Assembly (NCBI GenBank): GCA_015501075.1
Contig: JADNYJ010000105.1
Span: forward strand, 78,348-142,347
Length of the DNA: 64,000 nucleotides
Reading direction: 5' to 3'
From: Gymnopilus junonius
Lineage: Eukaryota; Basidiomycota; Agaricomycetes; Agaricales; Galerinaceae
A program made the position numbers and the translations under genes. Shown in pieces: positions 59,166 to 64,000 of this stretch. The notes beneath the pieces are model-generated. The model searched no databases. It saw only the letters and a program-made list of their open reading frames with translations, and had not been told where the DNA came from. Each line of letters starts with the position of its first letter. Positions within the stretch are counted from its first letter, which is position 1.

Positions 59166-60463
59166 GTTGACAAAAAGGGATTGAGGTTCCTTGGTGGGGA
59201 TAACTGTACTACATGATATGAGATGGTTCATACTCACTAGCAATATCGATATCAAGGAAGCTTTCGATGTTATGGGATACAGGGGAATACCTGTCGTCCT
59301 TGCCAGGGGCCTCCCAGCAGCAGGGGTGGCAGTGGCAGTGGCAGCAGCAGCAGCAGCAAGAGCAGCCTTAGCTCCTGCAGCCCACTGCTTTTTTGCCTCC
59401 TTCAACAACCCCTGATCAACTGTAAACTGAATAGCCTGCACCACAGGCCTTGTCCTCAAATAATACATGCCCGTCTTCAACCCCTTCTTCCACCCATAGA
59501 AATGCATACTTGTCAGCTGGCCCATCGTCGGGCTCGCCAGATGCACATTCAGACTCTGACTTTAACAAATAAAGGCACCCTGATCTGCAGCGAGGTCGAG
59601 GACCTTCTTCTGCAGATCTCCCAGATGGTTTTGTAGATGGCTTTGACATCGGTGGGGATAGAGGGGATGTTTTGCATGGAGCCATTGTGTGCGATGATCA
59701 TGTTTTTCATGTTGTCGTCCCACAGGCCAAGGGTGACGAGTTCACAGAGGAGCCAGGGGCAGACGACTTGGAATTCGCCAGTGAGGATACAGTGTGTGTA
59801 GATGTTGCTGTTGAAAGGAGAAAGGTGTTAGCAAAAGGTCTGGACATCCACACAAAAAAGAAACTCATACCTAGTGTAAGGCTCAAAACACTCATTATTA
59901 CCCAAAATCTGACTCGTTGACGCAGTCAGCATAGATGCAACCAACAACGAATTCCTCAATCCCATCTGGGCAATCTTCGCCTTGAGCTCCTTCCAATAAT
60001 CCATAGGTGTAATGCCCCACAGATCATACTACAGCTGGCCCTGCTGTGCCGGACTGCCCATCCATGTCTCATAGGGCCCTTCCCACTCAGCGATCTCTGA
60101 GGATGCTTCCAATGTGGCATGGTAGATTGTCTCGAAGACCTTGATGTTTAGCTCCTTTGCTTCCTGAGAGTCGAATGACATATGTAATGCCATGAAAGCA
60201 TCTGCGAGCCCTTGAACACCGACACCAATAGGGTGGTGGTGCATGCTGGATCGGCGGGCTTCAGGGATGGGTAATAATTCACATCAATGATCTTGTTGAG
60301 GTTGTATGTGACCACCTTGGTCACATCGTGCAGCTTTTGGAAGTCGTATTGGCTGTTGACGATGAAGGAGGGAAGAGCAGAGAAGCGAGGTTGCATATGG
60401 CCATTTCGTCAAGGGAGGAGTATTCCAGGATTTCAGTGCACAGGTTGAGGTCTTTATTGTCCC
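59166..60463 (-). pseudogene. RNR1: Truncated, decayed ribonucleotide reductase large subunit (RNR1)
   Basis: C-terminal half of the class I RNR large chain on the minus strand. Reading from high to low coordinates: [21 protein letters not shown], then [87 protein letters not shown], then [20 protein letters not shown] and [12 protein letters not shown]. Frames change and stops occur (for example after GQGQL and before the C-terminal tail). A probable intron remains near 59810-59870, so this is not a retrocopy. The N-terminal half is missing: homology stops where the palindromic element begins at about 60446-60463. The active gene must lie elsewhere. Confidence 0.9.
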
Positions 60464-62070
60464 CCTGTAATTCCTGTAGGATTGGGGCCCATTCCTGTAG
60501 GATTCCTGTAGGACTGGGCATATAGTGCACCATATTAAGATGGCTGAGGCCCAGAGTCCTATAGGATTGGACCAGGATTGGGCCAAATTGGTCCAATCCT
60601 GAGGACTGGTCCTGGTAGCCCTATAGGACTGGGATTATTTAGGTTATTTTGATGTGTTTTAACTATATTTATGGCTATTTAGGGTATAACTAAGCTAAAT
60701 ATAGGTAATACCGACTTTTCTGTATATTATGTAAGCTAAAAACACATGGAAAACAAGTGCAAATGCAAAAACCCCTGCTAGTCCTATAGGACTAGAACAC
60801 TTTGAGGCCATTTAGATGTTTTTTAATCAATTTTAAGGGTATTTAGGGTATAACTAAGTTAACTATAGCTAGTACCAGTTTATTCTGATATTATGTAAGC
60901 CCTTTATGCAATCAACACTACCATCTTCTTGCATCATGGTGTTTGGTGCATAACTGCACTAATTGAAGTGTTGAGGGAACTTCTGCCTGCCAAGATCATC
61001 AGACAGATTGGAACACTTTCAGGAAGTACTCCTGTCACAATGTCTGGTCAGGTATCCACTGACTTCTCCAGAGATCAGCTGAAAGCTATGCTTGGCAGCC
61101 AAGATCCCAAGGCCCCAATCCAACAATGATGATCCTGCTAGCAATCCTCTTTGCCACCAAATTACTTCAGCCCTGGCTGCTATTACTGTGTTGAAACAAT
61201 TTGCGCACCCTGGTGTTGTTATTGCTTGGACCAAATTTGCTCATTCAGAATCAACAACCAACATTCTCAACTTCCTTGCATCAGTTTATCCTACTCAAGA
61301 CTCATGGCCTGACTATATATGCATCGATAAAGCATGTCAGGTACTTGCAACTGCAGTCATCAATGGAAGCTGGGAGGTATGGAAGCATACATCTCAGTTT
61401 ATTGTAGATGCCTACCATTATATCAATCATCACCTTCAGGATTATCTCTGCTGGACTTATTGCAATCCTGCTCCAGCAAACAATGTGGCCCCAAACTTGG
61501 TGATTGTAGAATATGATTCAAATGGACAACCTTACAGTCACTGGGCCTTCAATACTCAAGTCTGCGAACAACTCAATGCATAGCTTGGAGGCTATCAGTC
61601 TATTGCCAAATGGATGACTCCTGAAAACTTCAACTGGTTTATTCATGTTATGCTGTTCTATCATACTAAATACACCATCAAGAAGCAGCAGAAGAAGCAG
61701 TCAAACCAGGAGACAGAAGATGGTGATATTGGATGTGATGAAGAGACAGAAACAGAGGAAGAAGAAGGATCTGATGAAGAGTAGTCATAGGAACAGATGA
61801 ATAGTAATAAAAGAAGTGTATATTAGTGTAAAAATATGTCATAACAAGTATAGTTCTCTTCATATATGATAATCTAGGGTCATTCCTACAGGATTCCTAT
61901 AGGACTGCCCTTGGGAGTCTGTTTCTGATATGGTTTGGGCCTAATCCTACAGGATTCCTATAGGATTCCTGTAGGACTGCTCTCAGAATTCTGTTTTGGC
62001 CCCAATCCTACAGGAATCCTATAGGACTCAGGCCAGTCCTATAGAATAGTAGGGGGACTGAAAAGTACTG
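60446..62070 (+). mobile_element. Palindrome left arm: 1.6 kb element copy
   Basis: This arm pairs with 62295-63922 as a diverged inverted copy. Its ends are themselves inverted: GTCCCCCTGTAATTCCTGTA near 60459 and the reverse complement of AGTCCCCCTACTATTCTATA near 62058. Clusters of a CCTRTAGGA palindromic motif fill about 60462-60640 and 61880-62050, flanking a decayed coding region. The layout (short TIRs, subterminal palindromic repeats, central gene) is that of a DNA transposon. I see no transposase catalytic core. Confidence 0.88.
60929..61790 (+). pseudogene. KDZ-transposon-associated (CxC-type) protein fragment, left copy
   Basis: Frames join across breaks to give a protein style I associate with the cysteine-cluster (CxC) proteins that accompany KDZ transposases in agarics: LPAKIIRQIGTLSGSTPVTM, STDFSRDQLKAMLGSQDPKA, VVIAWTKFAHSESTTNILNF, LASVYPTQDSWPDYICIDKA, FIVDAYHYINHHLQDYLCW, FNTQVCEQLNA, then a TAG at 61581-61583 where TGG (Trp) is expected before LGGYQSIAKWMTPENFNWF. 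It ends with an acidic Glu-rich tail at about 61780. A frame break lies near 61125. The family name is from memory of similar proteins and should be treated as moderate. Confidence 0.6.
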
Positions 62071-62294
62071 CAGACTTTGACCACTGGCATTGAGGCCGCT
62101 GCCTGGTGGACTTGCTGACCAGGCAAGTGTCCAACATAAGTCAGCAGGGACCAGAAGATGGTCTGCCCTCATCTCAACATGGTTGACATGCTCTAGCCAT
62201 GTTGGCCATTCGGGCAGACCATTTGGTGCGTCAGTCAACTTTGGAAATGCTGAGGAGCATCAAAAGTAACCCAGGCTTCTGCATCGCCCAGTAA
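62071..62294 (+). repeat. Palindrome spacer, copy of the 49.4-49.7 kb repeat
   Basis: The 224 bp between the arms match about 49440-49710 in the same orientation with many differences. It is not part of either arm. Confidence 0.8.
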
Positions 62295-63922
62295 CAGTAC
62301 TTTTCAGTCCCCCTACATTCTATAGGACTGGCCTGAGTCCTATAGGATTCCTGTAGGATTGGGGCCAAAACAGAATTCTGAGAGCAGTCCTACAGGAATC
62401 CTATAGGAATCCTGTAGGATTAGGCCCAAACCATATCAGAAACAGACTCCCAAGGGCAGTCCTATAGGAATCCTGTAGGAATGACCCTAGATTATCATAT
62501 ATGAAGAGAACTATACTTGTTATGACATATTTTTACACTAATATACACTTCTTTTATTACTATTCATCTGTTCCTATGACTACTCTTCATCAGATCCTTC
62601 TTCTTCCTCTGTTTCTGTCTCTTCATCACATCCAATATCACCATCTTCTGTCTCCTGGTTTGACTGCTTCTTCTGCTGCTTCTTGATGGTGTATTTAGTA
62701 TGATAGAACAGCATAACATGAATAAACCAGTTGAAGTTTCAGGAGTCATCCATTTGGCAATAGACTGATAGCCTCCAAGCTATGCATTGAGTTGTTCGCA
62801 GACTTGAGTATTGAAGGCCGTGACCATAAGGTTGTCCATTTGAATCATATTCTACAATCACCAAGTTTGGGGCCACATTGTTTGCTGGAGCAGGATTGCA
62901 ATAAGTCTGGCAGAGATAATCCTGAAGGCGATGATTGATATAATGGTAGGCATCCACAATAAACCAAGATGTATGCTTCCATACCTCCCAGCTTCCATTG
63001 GTGACTGCAGTTGCAAGTACCTAACATGCTTTATCAATGCATATATAGTCAGGCCATGAGTCTTGGGTAGGATAAACTGATGCAAGGAAGTTGAGAATGT
63101 TGGTTGTTGATTCTGAATGAGCAAATTTGGTCCAAGCAATAACAACACCATGGGGTGCGCAAATTGTTTCAACACAGTAATAGCAGCCAGGGCTGAAGTA
63201 ATTTGGTGGCAAAGAAGGATTGCTAGCAGGATCATCATGTTGTTGATGATTGGGGCCTTGGGATCTTGGCTGCCAAGCATAGCTTTCAGCTGATCTCTGG
63301 AGAAGTCAGTGGATACCTGACCAGACATTGTGACAGGAGTACTTCCTGAAAGTGTTCCAATCTGTCTGATGATCTTGGCAGGCAGAAGTTCCCTCAACAC
63401 TTCAATTAGTGCAGTTATGCACCAAACACCATGATGCAAGAAGATGGTAGTGTTGATTGCATAAAGGGCTTACATAATATCAGAATAAACTGGTACTAGC
63501 TATAGTTAACTTAGTTATACCCTAAATACCCTTAAAATTGATTAAAAAACATCTAAATGGCCTCAAAGTGTTCTAGTCCTATAGGACTAGCAGGGGTTTT
63601 TGCATTTGCACTTGTTTCCAATGTGTTTTTAGCTTACATAATATACAGAAAAGTCGGTATTACCTATATTTAGCTTAGTTATACCCTAAATAGCCATAAA
63701 TATAGTTAAAACATATCAAAATAACCTAAATAATCCCAGTCCTATAGGGCTACCAGGACCAGTCCTCAGGATTGGACCAATTTGGCCCAATCCTGGTCCA
63801 ATCCTATAGGACTCTGGGCCTCAGCCATCTTAATATGGTGCACTATATGCCCAGTCCTACAGGAATCCTACAGGAATGGGCCCCAATCCTACAGGAATTA
63901 CAGGGGGACAATAAAGACCTCA
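62295..63922 (-). mobile_element. Palindrome right arm: inverted 1.6 kb element copy
   Basis: Reverse-complement partner of 60446-62070, of nearly equal length (1628 against 1625 bp) but with point changes and small indels, for example near 63235-63250. The same subterminal CCTRTAGGA clusters occur at 62300-62490 and 63740-63905. The outer edge ends in the RNR1-like tract GGGACAATAAAGACCTCA at 63905-63922. Confidence 0.88.
62575..63439 (-). pseudogene. KDZ-transposon-associated (CxC-type) protein fragment, right copy
   Basis: Same protein as the left copy, read on the minus strand. Here the segment before VVIAWTKF reads NYFSPGCYYCVETICAP, which the left copy has in another frame. The TAG in place of the Trp codon is at the matching position (62780-62782). 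Different frameshifts in the two copies show that both are dead and diverging. Confidence 0.6.
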
Positions 63923-64000
63923 GTGCTGGTGGTGGGTGGAGATGGTGAGAAGTTTGCAGGAGGTGATGGCGGGTTGGTGATAATGTTGTAACGTCAAGGC
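63923..64000 (-). repeat. Inverted copy of 49344-49421 running off the window edge
   Basis: All 78 bases are the reverse complement of 49344-49421. The copy starts exactly where the palindrome arm and its RNR1 tract end, and it continues past the window. Confidence 0.92.

Noticed and set aside
1..64000. CRISPR arrays, prokaryotic operons, prophage
   Set aside because: None are present. Introns and gene content are fungal nuclear.

Overview
The window reads as nuclear DNA of a mushroom-forming basidiomycete (Agaricomycetes). The evidence is very intron-dense genes with roughly 45-70 nt GT-AG introns, tightly packed genes on both strands, typical agaric gene families (a fungal P450, an F-box protein, KDZ-type transposon debris) and best-fitting fungal versions of housekeeping proteins. 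I cannot name the species. Exon boundaries were read by eye from splice signals, reading frame and family conservation. Where exons are listed, their lengths sum to an open frame, except in the frame-broken NOC4 copy.

Left part (1-46.7 kb), gene-dense and mostly intact. In order: beta-NAC (-), a spermidine/thialysine-type GNAT acetyltransferase (+), coactosin (-), an Rrg9/neugrin-like mitochondrial protein (+), a cytochrome P450 (-), a PAQR/Izh receptor-like membrane protein (-), a weak RhoGAP-like stretch (-), a PDK1-like kinase (-), the GID/CTLH ligase subunit Fyv10/Gid9 (-), the GPI transamidase subunit PIG-S (-), a large two-SANT Snt1/NCoR-like corepressor (+), a parvulin PPIase (-), RLI1/ABCE1 (+), a DNAJC17/Cwf23-type spliceosomal J protein (-), a conserved-looking small unknown protein (-), a 4 kb gene-free stretch with a hAT-like MITE, a frame-disrupted NOC4 (+), a secreted GH47 alpha-1,2-mannosidase with 18 exons (-), and a nuclear-looking F-box protein (-). 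Several pairs are divergent over 190-600 bp and probably share promoters.

Right part (46.7-64 kb), an accessory repeat island with no intact gene that I can defend. It holds decayed pieces of host housekeeping genes: the C-terminal half of proteasome subunit RPN2 at 49.8-51.2 kb and the C-terminal half of ribonucleotide reductase RNR1 at 59.2-60.45 kb. It also holds a decayed multi-exon gene (55.5-58.7 kb) and a 3.5 kb palindrome (60446-63922). The palindrome arms are diverged inverted copies of one 1.6 kb element bearing a KDZ/CxC-type protein fragment between clusters of a CCTRTAGGA motif. The arms abut the broken end of RNR1, and both outer ends carry the same short RNR1-like tract. A further repeat links 49.3-49.7 kb, the palindrome spacer and the right window edge.

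Most of the left-hand genes are core cell functions: nascent-chain handling (NAC), ribosome recycling and biogenesis (RLI1, NOC4), splicing (DNAJC17), protein turnover (Gid9), GPI anchoring (PIG-S), glycan trimming (GH47), actin (coactosin), signalling (PDK1-like, PAQR) and chromatin (Snt1-like). They do not form a pathway cluster. The most unusual biology is the inverted-duplicated element with host-gene fragments on the right.
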